The notes: generated by a model from the sequence alone, not told the origin. A DNA stretch of 64,000 nt from Planococcus donghaensis MPA1U2 (GCF_000189395.1 NZ_AEPB01000044.1:54106-118105); one strand, 5' to 3'. Shown: positions 50,658 to 59,722, counted from the first letter of the stretch. Numbers and translations are program-made.

Positions 50658-51062
50658 GTGTTGCACCATGTGGAACTTAACGTTTCGAATTTAGTAGAAT
50701 CCAAATCTTTTTACAGCAAACTATTGCCACTTCTGGGCTATTCATTATTTCAAGAATGGGAAGAGGGATTTAGCTATAAGGCAGGTCCTACCTATCTGGT
50801 TTTTGTCCAAACAGAAGAAAAGTTTTTACAAATTCCATATCATCGCAAAGAAACAGGATTAAATCATTTAGCATTTCACGCATCGTCACGTGCGCAAGTA
50901 GACGAAATGACTGAAAAGATGAAGCAATTAGGGGCACGGATTTTATATAAAGATCTTCATCCTTATGCGGGTGGACCAGATTATTATGCGGTTTTCTTTG
51001 AAGGACCTGATCGCTTAAAAATAGAAATTGTCGCACCAGATGAAACAATCAGCAATGCTTAA
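50658..51062 (+). CDS. VOC-family (glyoxalase/bleomycin-resistance-like) protein
   Basis: Protein of 134 residues in a vicinal-oxygen-chelate fold of two beta-alpha-beta-beta-beta units. Metal-ligand candidates are His3/4 (LHHVELNV), His74-like (LNHLAFHA) and the Glu in LKIEIV. Such proteins cover glyoxalases, dioxygenases and fosfomycin/bleomycin resistance; the function here is open. Start GTG 50658; TTG 50661 is also possible. Single gene. Confidence 0.8.
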   Translation: MLHHVELNVSNLVESKSFYSKLLPLLGYSLFQEWEEGFSYKAGPTYLVFVQTEEKFLQIPYHRKETGLNHLAFHASSRAQVDEMTEKMKQLGARILYKDLHPYAGGPDYYAVFFEGPDRLKIEIVAPDETISNA

Positions 51063-51116
51063 GGTTTATATACGATGTGGTTAACAAAATTAGAGTCGAA
51101 TAGAGGCTAATTGAAT

Positions 51117-51941
51117 ATGAAGAAACTTGTAATAATTATTTTGTTCGCGCTAGTCATATGGGGCGTTTTTTGGAGCAATAATAAATGGTTAGAAACCACC
51201 GAATATACAGTAGTATCTGAAGAGTTACCTGAGGCTTTTGACGGGGCAAAAATTGTCCAAATATCCGATTTGCACAATGCGACTTTTGGGAAAGATCAAT
51301 CCTCTTTAATAAAAAAAATACAATCCGCTAAACCTGATGCGATTTTTTTAACAGGCGACTTTATTGACAGCAATCGCTATGATTTGTCAGCGAGTTTGGT
51401 GTTAGTAGATGAAATAGTGAAGATGAGTAAAGTCTATTTTGTTACGGGAAACCATGAAATAGCTTCAAACAAGGTGGATGAAATTACAGCTGCTTTGCAA
51501 GAACGCGGTGTGATTGTTTTGGCGAATGATTCAGTAGAGTGGGATAAAGATGGCAGTACGATTCAAATTGCGGGCATTGACGATCCGCTAAGTGAGCCTG
51601 CAAGACATGGGGACGAGGTAACGCAGGATTATCTTGAATCTGCTCGTTTGACCGATGACTTCACGTTATTGTTAGTACATCGTCCTGAATATTTATCTAC
51701 CTATGCTGAAGCTGATGTGGATGTTGTTTTTGCTGGACATGCTCATGGCGGTCAAGTTCGTCTTCCTGGAATTGGCGGCTTATATGCGCCAGGCCAAGGG
51801 TGGTTTCCAAAAGTAACGGAAGGAATTTTTGATCAAGGTTCATCCCAAATGGTCGTTAGTCGCGGACTCGGGAACAGTAATTTCCCTCTCCGAATTTTCA
51901 ATCGTCCTGAAATTGTTGTGGTGACATTGGAAAGAGAATAA
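51117..51941 (+). CDS. Membrane-anchored metallophosphoesterase (YkuE-like)
   Basis: Protein of 274 residues: one N-terminal helix (about 2-18), then a calcineurin-like fold outside the membrane. All five metal motifs are present: QISDLHN, LTGDFID, VTGNHE, LLVHRPEY and FAGHAHGGQ. The gene resembles B. subtilis YkuE and the LpxH-like phosphodiesterases; YkuE is a Tat substrate, but no twin-arginine is seen here. ATG 51117 is preferred over TTG 51111 for spacing to GAGG. The substrate is not known. Confidence 0.85.
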   Translation: MKKLVIIILFALVIWGVFWSNNKWLETTEYTVVSEELPEAFDGAKIVQISDLHNATFGKDQSSLIKKIQSAKPDAIFLTGDFIDSNRYDLSASLVLVDEIVKMSKVYFVTGNHEIASNKVDEITAALQERGVIVLANDSVEWDKDGSTIQIAGIDDPLSEPARHGDEVTQDYLESARLTDDFTLLLVHRPEYLSTYAEADVDVVFAGHAHGGQVRLPGIGGLYAPGQGWFPKVTEGIFDQGSSQMVVSRGLGNSNFPLRIFNRPEIVVVTLERE

Positions 51942-51979
51942 GGATTGTAGAGTAAATACAAGCAAGGAGGTCGCCTCTA

Positions 51980-52468
51980 ATGATTAAAAAAAAGGAAGTT
52001 ACATTGCATCGTTACTCTTCGAAACGTTCAATAGATTATGATTTACCAATCGAGCAATTGGAATTTACACGCTTACCTAAAGAAATCGTGGAAAAAGATG
52101 CTAGTGATCCGTTAAAGCATTTCATTATCATCAAAGCACGTGGAGAAGATGCGGGTTTTTTTGAGTTGGATGAATCTGAAGATCGAAAGAAATACTCCGA
52201 TAATCCGAAAGCTTTGTTGCTTAGAGGATTTTCGGTTAACCCAAAATTTCAAGGAAGAGGAATCGCAACGGGATCTATTTCCGCGCTTCCAGAATTTATG
52301 GAAGCGGAATTTCCGGATTTCGGTGAGGTGGTGCTAGGTGTTAATGCACGTAACATACCAGCTCAACGGCTCTATCAAAAAGCTGGATTTACAGATACCG
52401 GCAGACGAATTATGCGCACTAAAGGCGAACAATATGTGATGTCTTTATCCATTCCAAAATCCAAGTAA
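51980..52468 (+). CDS. GNAT family N-acetyltransferase
   Basis: Protein of 162 residues with the acetyl-CoA motif NPKFQGRGIATGS (about 92-104) and the beta-alpha element ARNIPAQRLYQKAGF near the C terminus, typical of GNAT motif B. ATG 51980 follows AAGGAGG. Its terminator overlaps the stop codon. Substrate unknown; a general protein- or antibiotic-acetylating role is equally possible. Confidence 0.85.
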   Translation: MIKKKEVTLHRYSSKRSIDYDLPIEQLEFTRLPKEIVEKDASDPLKHFIIIKARGEDAGFFELDESEDRKKYSDNPKALLLRGFSVNPKFQGRGIATGSISALPEFMEAEFPDFGEVVLGVNARNIPAQRLYQKAGFTDTGRRIMRTKGEQYVMSLSIPKSK

Positions 52469-52498
52469 GAGCAGTTGTGCTTTTGCTTGGTTTTTTTT
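52461..52498 (+). terminator. Terminator overlapping the GNAT stop codon
   Basis: Stem CCAAGTAAGAGCA / TGCTTTTGCTTGG (11 Watson-Crick plus G-T pairs), loop GTTG, T8 run. Confidence 0.88.
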
Positions 52499-52820
52499 AC
52501 TCGAAATACAAGTGTTTATGTAAACTACATCCGGGATTAAAAGACGAAGAACAAGATGGGCATGTAGAGGAACAGGTTAAATACTCGGTAACGGTTAATT
52601 CATGCCCACAAGTGCCGCATAAAATAGCTTTTTCATCAAATCGGTCAGTTGGCCAAACGCGAGGCTCTCCACAACCTCTAGCTTCGTGACATTCAAAGCA
52701 AGGGAAATATTCTTGGCAACAGAAAAACTTAATGGCAATTCGGTCAATAGGCGAGTGATAGTGAATACAACGTGTTTCAGCATCTACATTGATGCCTTTT
52801 ACTTGTTGATGATGGGGCAT
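52497..52820 (-). CDS. CHY zinc-finger protein
   Basis: Protein of 107 residues with 14 cysteines and many histidines, the zf-CHY pattern: ETRCIHYHSP opens with Cys-x-His-Tyr, followed by FFCCQEYFPCFECH, ILCGTCGHEL and CSSTCPSC pairs. It should bind three zinc ions. In eukaryotes the domain occurs in ubiquitin ligases and in bacteria (e.g. small Bacillales proteins) it has no known role. ATG 52820 has an AAAGGAGGAAC ribosome site. Convergent with the GNAT gene. Confidence 0.85.
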   Translation of the reverse strand: MPHHQQVKGINVDAETRCIHYHSPIDRIAIKFFCCQEYFPCFECHEARGCGEPRVWPTDRFDEKAILCGTCGHELTVTEYLTCSSTCPSCSSSFNPGCSLHKHLYFE

Positions 52821-52931
52821 ATCAGTTCCTCCTTTAAAAAAGAAAAATCCTCTTAATTTAAAATAATCAGTTTGATTGATATGGTTCAGTTTCTTTCTAT
52901 GCTACTATTAAAAAGACAAAACTACGAATCT

Positions 52932-53155
52932 AATTCTTCGGGGCAAGGTGAAATTCCTTACCGGCGGTGAGCAGGAAACTGTAAGTCCGTGACCCGGTTG
53001 AACGATGGCAAGCATAGGCCACTATGTTTAAAGCGTTCAAGCGGTGGAGCTGGTGAAATTCCGGCACCGACAGTTACAGTCTGGATGGGAGAAGAATTTA
53101 GAAATCGGCTTTGTTATGTGCCTCTTCTTTTCAATGTGTTTAAATTGAAAGGAGG
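52932..53155 (+). ncRNA. FMN (RFN) riboswitch with SD-sequestering hairpin
   Basis: ATTCTTC (52932-52938) pairs with GAAGAAT (53091-53097) to form P1. Inside are the conserved GGGGCAAGGTGAAATTCC, TTACCGGCGGT, GACCCGGTTGAA, GGTGGAGCTGGTGAAATTCC and CACCGACAG blocks. Downstream, CCTC (53121-53124) and TTTTCAAT (53128-53135) can pair with ATTGAAAGGAGG (53144-53155), hiding the Shine-Dalgarno site, and there is no T-run, so control may be at translation instead of by termination. FMN binding should shut the rib operon. Confidence 0.96.
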
Positions 53156-53162
53156 AATTTGT

Positions 53163-53444
53163 ATGACCAAACACCTTTATCAGGGAGCAGTCTCTGGAAA
53201 TACAAATCAACGGTCTTTAACCCTGCTCATTTCCACTATGGAAAAAGAGCTTCTTCAAGGTACGCAAAATTGCCATCCAATTGGCCAACTTGATAAAGAA
53301 GCAGGGCACATTATGTTATGGATACAAACCCTTCTGCAATATTCTTTCCTCACCACCCATAAGCCCCATGGTGGAAAGCACCCGAAAACTTGTAAGACCC
53401 CAATTGAATATGTTTTTGCGAACAGAATGGAGGAGTGTGCCTAA
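53163..53444 (+). pseudogene. ribD: Decayed ribD remnant behind the FMN riboswitch
   Basis: The first gene after a Bacillus-type FMN riboswitch should be ribD (about 360 codons). Here only 282 bp lie before ribE. The open frame codes 93 residues that do not look like a normal protein, but pieces of a RibD deaminase domain are recognisable in mixed frames: from 53225 another frame reads AHFHYGKRA, like the AHxHYGE-HAE region, until a stop at 53291-53293; the main frame then resumes with DKEAGHIMLW and ends with PHGGKHPKTC, like the zinc loop SHHGKTPPC. The catalytic HAE is lost and the reductase domain is gone. The stop is directly followed by ribE ATG. Confidence 0.72.
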
Positions 53445-54074
53445 ATGTTTACAGGTATTGTTGAAGAACTTGGTCATGTTGCTTCCGTTCGCTCTAAGCC
53501 ACAAGCAATGGAGTTGACCATTTCCTGTGTGCTAATTTTAGAAGACGTTAAACGTGGAGATAGTATTTCCATTAATGGCGTTTGTTTAACTGTATCGACT
53601 TTTACTTCTACTACCTTCACAGTTGATGTGATTCCTGAAACGGTCAAATCTTCGACGATGAAGGAATTGAAAGCAGGTTCCCGGGTAAATCTAGAGCGCG
53701 CTATGCCTGCTAATGGACGTTTCGGCGGCCACTTTGTAAGTGGACATATTGATGGCGTTGGCGTGATTCGGTCTGTGAAAAAAGAAGCGAATGCGATCAC
53801 CAAAACAATCGAAATTGACCCTCAGCTGATGAAATATATGATGCTAAAAGGATCAATCGCAGTAGATGGTACTTCTTTGACTATTTTTGCACTTGGCCAT
53901 AACGCAGTGACCATTTCACTTATTCCGACAACGCAAGAAGATTCGTTATTAGGAGAAAAAGGCATTGGCGAAAAGGTCAATATTGAATGTGACTTACTAG
54001 CAAAATACACCGAGCGAATTCAAACAGTAGAGCCGAAAATTAGCAGAAGTTGGCTAGCAGAAAACGGATTTTAA
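53445..54074 (+). CDS. ribE: Riboflavin synthase alpha chain
   Basis: Protein of 209 residues made of two lumazine-binding barrels, the first starting [10 protein letters not shown] and the second near residue 97 ([14 protein letters not shown]). The conserved [13 protein letters not shown] and [11 protein letters not shown] loops are present in both. It dismutates two 6,7-dimethyl-8-ribityllumazine molecules to riboflavin. ATG 53445 follows the ribD remnant stop directly, with GGAGG upstream. Length is normal and the gene looks intact. Confidence 0.93.
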   Translation: MFTGIVEELGHVASVRSKPQAMELTISCVLILEDVKRGDSISINGVCLTVSTFTSTTFTVDVIPETVKSSTMKELKAGSRVNLERAMPANGRFGGHFVSGHIDGVGVIRSVKKEANAITKTIEIDPQLMKYMMLKGSIAVDGTSLTIFALGHNAVTISLIPTTQEDSLLGEKGIGEKVNIECDLLAKYTERIQTVEPKISRSWLAENGF

Positions 54075-54091
54075 AAGGAGGCGCAACACAA

Positions 54092-54712
54092 ATGTTTTAC
54101 ACGGTAGAAAAAGCCATTGAAGATTTAAAGAATGGTAAAGCCATCATCGTAATTGACGATGAAGACCGAGAAAATGAAGGTGATTTTGTTGCTTTGGCAG
54201 AATTCGCCTCTCCTGAAATCGTCAATTTGATGGCGACTGAAGGACGAGGATTAATCTGTGTACCTATTGCAAGATCAATCGCTCAAAACTTGCAGATTGG
54301 TCTTATGACGGATCACAATACAGATGAATATGGTACAGCTTTTACAATCAGTGTGGATCATAAAGATACGACGACAGGAATCAGTGCTTTTGAACGTTCT
54401 CATACAATTATGAGCTTAGTTAAGTCAGATGCCAAAGCTACGGACTTTAAACGCCCAGGCCATATCTTTCCTTTAATCGCAAAAGATGGCGGCGTTTTAG
54501 AACGGACAGGACATACTGAAGCAGCAGTAGATTTAGCGAAGCTTGCAGGTTCACCTCCAGCAGGTGTTATATGCGAAATTATGAATGCTGATGGCACCAT
54601 GGCGCGTGTTAACGATTTGTTACAAGTATCAGAACGTCTAGGTCTTGGCATTTTGACGATCAAAGATTTAGTAACGTACCAACAAGAACAACAAAACATG
54701 ACAACTTATTAA
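54092..54712 (+). CDS. ribB: 3,4-dihydroxy-2-butanone-4-phosphate synthase, without RibA domain
   Basis: Protein of 206 residues comprising only the DHBP synthase domain: acidic motif [13 protein letters not shown] (about 21-33), RGLICVPI and the [21 protein letters not shown] loop are intact. It makes the four-carbon unit for lumazine from ribulose 5-phosphate. In Bacillus the gene is a ribBA fusion of about 400 residues; here it stops right after the DHBP domain ([16 protein letters not shown]) and ribH begins 22 bp later. So the GTP cyclohydrolase II half is missing. ATG 54092 is behind AAGGAGG. Confidence 0.92.
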   Translation: MFYTVEKAIEDLKNGKAIIVIDDEDRENEGDFVALAEFASPEIVNLMATEGRGLICVPIARSIAQNLQIGLMTDHNTDEYGTAFTISVDHKDTTTGISAFERSHTIMSLVKSDAKATDFKRPGHIFPLIAKDGGVLERTGHTEAAVDLAKLAGSPPAGVICEIMNADGTMARVNDLLQVSERLGLGILTIKDLVTYQQEQQNMTTY

Positions 54713-54734
54713 TCTACTAGAGGAGATGGATTGC

Positions 54735-55199
54735 ATGACTGTACATTTTGAAGGATATTTAAACGGTGAAGGCTTACGAATTGGAATTGTAGTTGGTCGT
54801 TTTAATGAGTTTATTACAAGCAAATTATTAAGTGGAGCAGAAGACGCTTTAAAACGTCATGGTGTTGGAGAAGATGACGTTTCGATTGCTTGGGTACCTG
54901 GCGCTTTCGAAATACCACTTGTAGCTAAAAAAATGGCAATGAGCGGAAACTATGATGCCATTGTTACTTTAGGAACAGTTATCAGAGGTGCCACTCCTCA
55001 TTTTGATTATGTTTGCAGTGAAGTTGCTAAAGGTGTATCAAGAGCAAGTGACCATGCAGATATCCCAGTAATCTTTGGTGTATTGACAACAGATTCGATT
55101 GAACAAGCAATTGAACGTGCAGGAACAAAAGCAGGCAACAAAGGTTGGGAATCGGCAGCAGGCGCCATTGAAATGGCGAACTTGATGAAAAAATTATAA
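54735..55199 (+). CDS. ribH: 6,7-dimethyl-8-ribityllumazine synthase
   Basis: Protein of 154 residues, normal length. [19 protein letters not shown], the substrate-binding [10 protein letters not shown], and [15 protein letters not shown] with the catalytic His are typical of icosahedral lumazine synthases. It joins 5-amino-6-ribitylaminouracil and DHBP. ATG 54735 is nine bases after GAGGAG; an in-frame ATG at 54726 overlaps that site. Last gene of the rib operon, followed by a terminator. Confidence 0.93.
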   Translation: MTVHFEGYLNGEGLRIGIVVGRFNEFITSKLLSGAEDALKRHGVGEDDVSIAWVPGAFEIPLVAKKMAMSGNYDAIVTLGTVIRGATPHFDYVCSEVAKGVSRASDHADIPVIFGVLTTDSIEQAIERAGTKAGNKGWESAAGAIEMANLMKKL

Positions 55200-55206
55200 T
55201 TTATTG

Positions 55207-55235
55207 CTCCTGGGCTTATGCTCGGGAGTTTTTTT
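55207..55235 (+). terminator. Terminator of the rib operon
   Basis: Stem CTCCTGGGC / GCTCGGGAG (two non-canonical pairs), loop TTAT, T7 run, eight bases after the ribH stop. Confidence 0.9.
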
Positions 55236-55333
55236 GAGGTTAAAAAATGTAATTTGGGGAATGTGTGATATAGCGGGAATTACTTAAAGGAAGTTTGTTC
55301 GAGAAATATCAATTGAAATAAGGTGGAGAAATA

Positions 55334-55864
55334 ATGGACAAAACCATTTATCTAATTAGGCATTGTCAAGCGACTGGGCAAGCGCCAGAAGCCGAACTTA
55401 CAGAGGTTGGCAAAAAGCAGGCAAAGGATTTGGCAGAGTTTTTGAACCAACGGAAAGTTGATCATGTTGTTTCGAGTCCATTTATGCGAGCGATACAATC
55501 TATTGAACCAACGGCTAAACAAATGGATTTGCCAATCACCATTGATGGTCGCTTAGCTGAACGCATATTAAGTTCGGAAGATCTGTCAGATTGGATGGAG
55601 AAGCTAGAAGCGTCATTCGAAGATGAGGAATTGAAGTTTGTTGGAGGCGAATCGGGTAGAGAAGCAACAACTCGTGCAATAGCAGCATTACAGGACATGA
55701 AAGATGGTACCGCTGCGGTAACTCATGGAAACTTGCTAGGGTTACTGTTAAAAAGTATCGATTCTCAATATGACTTTTCAGCATGGGGGAAATTGACCAA
55801 CCCAGACGTTTTTAAAGTAGAAATAACTAATGGACAAACATCGGTAGTCCGCTTGTGGCAGTAA
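55334..55864 (+). CDS. Histidine phosphatase family protein
   Basis: Protein of 176 residues of the phosphoglycerate-mutase-like superfamily. The phospho-His motif is RHCQATG (His about residue 10, RHC instead of the usual RHG) and the second catalytic His is in AVTHGNLLG. Length and lack of further domains fit a broad-specificity phosphatase such as PhoE or a sixA-like enzyme. Single gene with its own terminator; substrate unknown. Confidence 0.85.
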   Translation: MDKTIYLIRHCQATGQAPEAELTEVGKKQAKDLAEFLNQRKVDHVVSSPFMRAIQSIEPTAKQMDLPITIDGRLAERILSSEDLSDWMEKLEASFEDEELKFVGGESGREATTRAIAALQDMKDGTAAVTHGNLLGLLLKSIDSQYDFSAWGKLTNPDVFKVEITNGQTSVVRLWQ

Positions 55865-55874
55865 TTACATAGAA

Positions 55875-55904
55875 AAACTGACAGCAGTTGTGCTGTCAGT
55901 TTGT
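55875..55904. terminator. Terminator between convergent genes
   Basis: Perfect stem AAACTGACAGCA / TGCTGTCAGTTT (55875-55886, 55891-55902), loop GTTG. Confidence 0.82.
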
Positions 55905-55914
55905 TAGATGAATA

Positions 55915-56538
55915 TTATTCAAGTGTATTTCCTTCATTTGGAATCGGGTTGTTTTTAAGCATTCCTGCAAAATGATACGTATTGTAAGCAAGTCGTCTAA
56001 TCGCTTTTTTAGTAAACTCATTATCTTTTTTAGTATCCATATATGATGGCCCAGGTCCTGCTTCGCCAACCCAGTAAGCATCGACATTTGGGGGTACAAC
56101 AAATCCGATATGAGAAAAGGCGTATAGAACAGAAGCGGCTGCATGTTTCGCACCATCTTCGTTTCCAGTAATCGCTACACCGCCAACTTTATTGTAGAAA
56201 ATAGATTGTCCTTTATCGTTAGTCACGCTACTGCTCGCATAAAGACGCTCGATAGTTTGTGTCGCTAACGAACTTTTTTCTCCAAGCCATAAAGGGGTAC
56301 CGATAATTACAATATCTGCGGCCATTACTTTTTCAAAAACTTGTGGCCATTCATCCCCTTCACCCATATCTGGTTGAACACCATGGGCAACAGCATAATC
56401 GGCTAAACGAACAACTTCAGATTCTACACCTAATTGATTATAGTGAACTTGAACATCGTTGATAAACTCTTCCGTATGGGAAGGTTCCTTTGAGCCTTTT
56501 AGTGAAGTATTGATAAAAAGTGCTTTAATTGGTTGCAT
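55915..56538 (-). CDS. Flavodoxin-fold NAD(P)H/FMN oxidoreductase
   Basis: Protein of 207 residues with a flavodoxin-like fold: N-terminal ALFINTSLKGSKEPSHTEEF (phosphate loop for FMN), IIGTPLWLGEKSSLATQTIERL and GNEDGAKHAAASVLYAFSHIG (WrbA/YwqN-type). It is probably an FMN-dependent reductase of quinones or nitro compounds. ATG 56538, seven bases after GGAG, is preferred over TTG 56541. Single gene. Confidence 0.83.
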   Translation of the reverse strand: MQPIKALFINTSLKGSKEPSHTEEFINDVQVHYNQLGVESEVVRLADYAVAHGVQPDMGEGDEWPQVFEKVMAADIVIIGTPLWLGEKSSLATQTIERLYASSSVTNDKGQSIFYNKVGGVAITGNEDGAKHAAASVLYAFSHIGFVVPPNVDAYWVGEAGPGPSYMDTKKDNEFTKKAIRRLAYNTYHFAGMLKNNPIPNEGNTLE

Positions 56539-56718
56539 CAAATCGCTCCTTTTAGTTAGTCAGGCTCATGTATAAAAGTGAATGACTAGCTTGTCTTATA
56601 GTTTGCCTGCTGATTATGTGTGAAGTTTGAATCACACTATAAGTTCTTTATTCCCTTTTAAATTGAATATATGCAACATTCAACTAAGTTTTTCGTCTGT
56701 AGAAAAGAGGTGCTCTAA

Positions 56719-58536
56719 ATGAAAAAAACAAATCTTATGCCATATATCCTTATTTATCTTTTATTATTGATTAAAGTAAGTGCTTTTCGTGTGCTTATTT
56801 TTAATGAGAAATCTATAGCGCACATTATTTTAATCGAATTTCCAATGTGGGCATTGATGCTATCGCTTGTTTTATTAGTTGCCCGTAAAAGAATGTGGCG
56901 AGCAGTTTGGGTATTTAATCTGCTGGTCTCACTCATTTTTTTTACAATCACTTTATATATGCGTTACTATTCGACCATTCCTTCTTATTACGACTTGCAG
57001 CAATTAACGCAATCTAGCTCTGTTGGTGGCACCATTACAATGCTCTCAAATCCATGGGATTTCTTGTTTTTCCTCGATGCTTTAGTGCTTTTCCTTTTGG
57101 CACGTCGCTGGAAAAAGCCAGTAAAGCTAGATGCTTTGAAACATGTAGCGGTTAGTATGGCAGCAATTAGTGCTATTACTGTGGTCTATGCTCTTCAGCA
57201 ATCGATTATCGATGTTTCTTATTTTGCGAAGGAACATGGCTATTTGCAGTCGCAAGTAGCTCAATTGTACAATCGGTCGACAGATAGCGCGCATGCCTCT
57301 TCAAGCAAATTAACAGAAAGAGAATTAGAAGAACTAAAAGGCAATAAATTTGTAGAAGTTTCTGAGCATGATAGTTTTGGAGTTGCTGAAGGACGCCACT
57401 TATTCATCATACAAGTTGAATCTTTACAAGAATTTGTTATAAACAAGTCATTAAATGGACAGGAAATCACGCCCAACCTTAATCAGTTGTTGAGTGAAAG
57501 TGCTTATTTTTCAAATGTATTTCAACAAGTAGGAGCCGGCACAACTTCTGATGCTGAGTGGATGGTTAATACAGGACTTTATCCACAAGGGATGATTCCA
57601 ACATCAAATAGCTTGTCCGGAAAAGAAGCACCTTCGTTAGCACGAGCATTAAAAGAAAAAGGTTATGGATCGGCAACGTATCACGCTGATGAAGTGACAT
57701 TTTGGAACCGTGATGTGCTTTATCCAGTGCTTGGATACGAAGAAGTTTTTTCGAGTGAAGACATACCAAACGTCAAAGAAGTTGGCTTTGGACCAGCAGA
57801 TGAAGTATTGTTCGATTTTGTGGCAGGTGAATTACCGCGACAACTCGAAACGTATGAGCGAATTTATGCCAATATTGTTACGGTCACTAGCCATACACCA
57901 TTTGAAATGCCTGACACTATGCAATATTTAGATCTTCCTTCAGAATATGAAGAGATGTATATCGGCAATTATTTGCAGTCAGTTCGTTATGCTGACGAGC
58001 AAATTGGCTCATTTATTCAAGAACTAAAAGACAAAGGGATTTACGACGAATCGTTAATCGTTATTTTAGGTGACCATTCAGGTATGCACGGCAGTTTAGT
58101 GACAGATGAAGATCGTCAATTGTTAAGTGAATTTTTGGGCCATGAATATTCGTTAAAAGATCAATTCACCATTCCGCTGTTGTTCACAGGAGGAAATCTT
58201 TTTGAAGAAAAGGAAATGACCCGCCTTGGCGGTCAAACCGATATTATGCCAACGGTACTCGCGTTGCTCGGAATTGATCACGACTATCCGATGATGGGGC
58301 ATAACTTATTTCAATACAAAAAGAATTTACTGGGTATGCGCTACTATATGCCAGGAGGCTCTTATATCCAGTCCGAACAATTTTATAAAGCACCAGGTGC
58401 TAAGTTACCGGATATTTTATATGATTTAGAAACTATGGAGAAACGCAGTAAAAACAGTGCAGCTAAAAAACATTTCAAAGATACAGAAGTATTGATGAAT
58501 TACGCGGATACGTTATTAAAAGTTTATACAGAGTAA
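56719..58536 (+). CDS. LTA synthase-like membrane sulfatase-fold protein
   Basis: Protein of 605 residues: five N-terminal transmembrane helices (to about 165), a linker, and an extracytoplasmic alkaline-phosphatase/sulfatase domain (from about 225). The nucleophile Thr276 lies in GAGTTSDAEWM, the metal aspartates and histidines in TYHADEVTFWNRD and ILGDHSGMHGS. These are the features of LtaS/YqgS/YfnI/YvgJ, which polymerise or prime glycerol-phosphate chains of lipoteichoic acid. Whether it is the main LtaS or a primase paralogue cannot be told. ATG 56719 is behind AGAGGTGC. Confidence 0.88.
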   Translation: MKKTNLMPYILIYLLLLIKVSAFRVLIFNEKSIAHIILIEFPMWALMLSLVLLVARKRMWRAVWVFNLLVSLIFFTITLYMRYYSTIPSYYDLQQLTQSSSVGGTITMLSNPWDFLFFLDALVLFLLARRWKKPVKLDALKHVAVSMAAISAITVVYALQQSIIDVSYFAKEHGYLQSQVAQLYNRSTDSAHASSSKLTERELEELKGNKFVEVSEHDSFGVAEGRHLFIIQVESLQEFVINKSLNGQEITPNLNQLLSESAYFSNVFQQVGAGTTSDAEWMVNTGLYPQGMIPTSNSLSGKEAPSLARALKEKGYGSATYHADEVTFWNRDVLYPVLGYEEVFSSEDIPNVKEVGFGPADEVLFDFVAGELPRQLETYERIYANIVTVTSHTPFEMPDTMQYLDLPSEYEEMYIGNYLQSVRYADEQIGSFIQELKDKGIYDESLIVILGDHSGMHGSLVTDEDRQLLSEFLGHEYSLKDQFTIPLLFTGGNLFEEKEMTRLGGQTDIMPTVLALLGIDHDYPMMGHNLFQYKKNLLGMRYYMPGGSYIQSEQFYKAPGAKLPDILYDLETMEKRSKNSAAKKHFKDTEVLMNYADTLLKVYTE

Positions 58537-58604
58537 GAATTCCCATAATTCAAGAAAAGCTGTTAAAGTAAATAGTAAGTATGCACGAGGGGAGAACGTG
58601 AGTC

Positions 58605-59618
58605 ATGGTAAAGGAATTTGAAAAAGAAGTAATGCAAGCGATGGATAAGATGTTTGAAAGAGAAATGAAAAAAGTAAACGATTCTCTTGAGCAGGAACTG
58701 TTGATTTCTTTAATCGGTGAAGTAAATGCTGGAAAATCTACAACTGTCAATAAAATCATTGGAGAAGATATTGCTAGCACAAATCCGATGCCAGGGGAAA
58801 CGGTCAGCGTCGATCCTTATAATATTAGAGGATTAGAAAACATTAAATTTATGGATACACCTGGATTAAATGACCCAAATGACGAAAACCCTAAAAAAAC
58901 CTTGGAATTTGTTCAGAAGTCCGATGTAGTTTTGTTTTTCCTTAACGCTGCAGGGACAGTGTTTTCTGAGAGTGAAAAAGAAAAGTTCAATGAAATTGAA
59001 AAGCATAACAAAGATATTTTGATCGTTTTAAATAAAATCGATGCCGCAGAAGATGTTCCATCTATTGTTAAGTTTATAAAACGACATACTGCCAGTAAAT
59101 ACAAAGTCATTCCAATTTCATCCAAAACAGAAGAAAACTTGGATCTTTTAAAGAAGGAAATTCTTTTTTTGCTCGAAAAGAAGGGTAAAGACTTGCTCTT
59201 CGCCAAAAGCATAAAAGAAAAGTCCGCTGCTGCTAATCGATGGATTATTGGTGCAGGTGTTTCAGCAGGTGTAATAGGCGCATCACCGATTCCAGGTTCT
59301 GACGTATTGCCGCTTACTACGTTACAAGCGGGCTTAATCATTAAATTATCCAACCTTTACGACAAGCCATTAACGAAAAAAGCAGCAAAAGACATGATTG
59401 TTGTGACTGCGACGAAAACAATCGGTCATACCATTTATCGTCAGGCGCTAAAATTTATTCCGGGAGCGGGTTCGATTATTGGTGGAACGGTTGCCTCTTC
59501 TATGACTTTAGCACTCGGATACGGTGTAAAATACGCATATGAAAACAATATTGACATTGATTACGATATGATTGGTTCTTTGTTCGAGAAATTGAAAAAA
59601 AATGAACAAAAAGCATAA
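58605..59618 (+). CDS. YcjF/DUF697-type GTPase
   Basis: Protein of 337 residues. G1 GEVNAGKST (38-46), G3 DTPGLND, and G4 NKID identify a TRAFAC Era/dynamin-like GTPase domain (to about 200). The C-terminal part (about 205-330) has two hydrophobic, glycine-rich segments (ASPIPGSDVLPLTTLQAGLI) of the DUF697 type and may associate with membranes. ATG 58605 follows GGGGAGAACG. In other bacteria such proteins affect membrane remodelling or stress responses; here the role is unknown. It lies between an LTA-synthase-like gene and a two-component system. Confidence 0.82.
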   Translation: MVKEFEKEVMQAMDKMFEREMKKVNDSLEQELLISLIGEVNAGKSTTVNKIIGEDIASTNPMPGETVSVDPYNIRGLENIKFMDTPGLNDPNDENPKKTLEFVQKSDVVLFFLNAAGTVFSESEKEKFNEIEKHNKDILIVLNKIDAAEDVPSIVKFIKRHTASKYKVIPISSKTEENLDLLKKEILFLLEKKGKDLLFAKSIKEKSAAANRWIIGAGVSAGVIGASPIPGSDVLPLTTLQAGLIIKLSNLYDKPLTKKAAKDMIVVTATKTIGHTIYRQALKFIPGAGSIIGGTVASSMTLALGYGVKYAYENNIDIDYDMIGSLFEKLKKNEQKA

Positions 59619-59626
59619 AGATTGTC

Positions 59627-59660
59627 AAACCGCTCTTCTTTTTTAGAAGGGCGGTTTTCA
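59627..59660 (+). terminator. Terminator after GTPase gene
   Basis: Stem AAACCGCTCTTCT / AGAAGGGCGGTTT (one mismatch), loop TTTTT, followed by TCAATTTTC. Confidence 0.85.
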
Positions 59661-59722
59661 ATTTTCTTGCGTCTTTCGGATTTGTCATTTAACTTTAAGA
59701 GAAAGATAGACGGAGGTGCGGG

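Noticed and set aside
52989-53162. Upstream extension of the ribD remnant frame
   Set aside because: It is the FMN riboswitch itself, an RNA structure; translation would start at ATG 53163 if at all.
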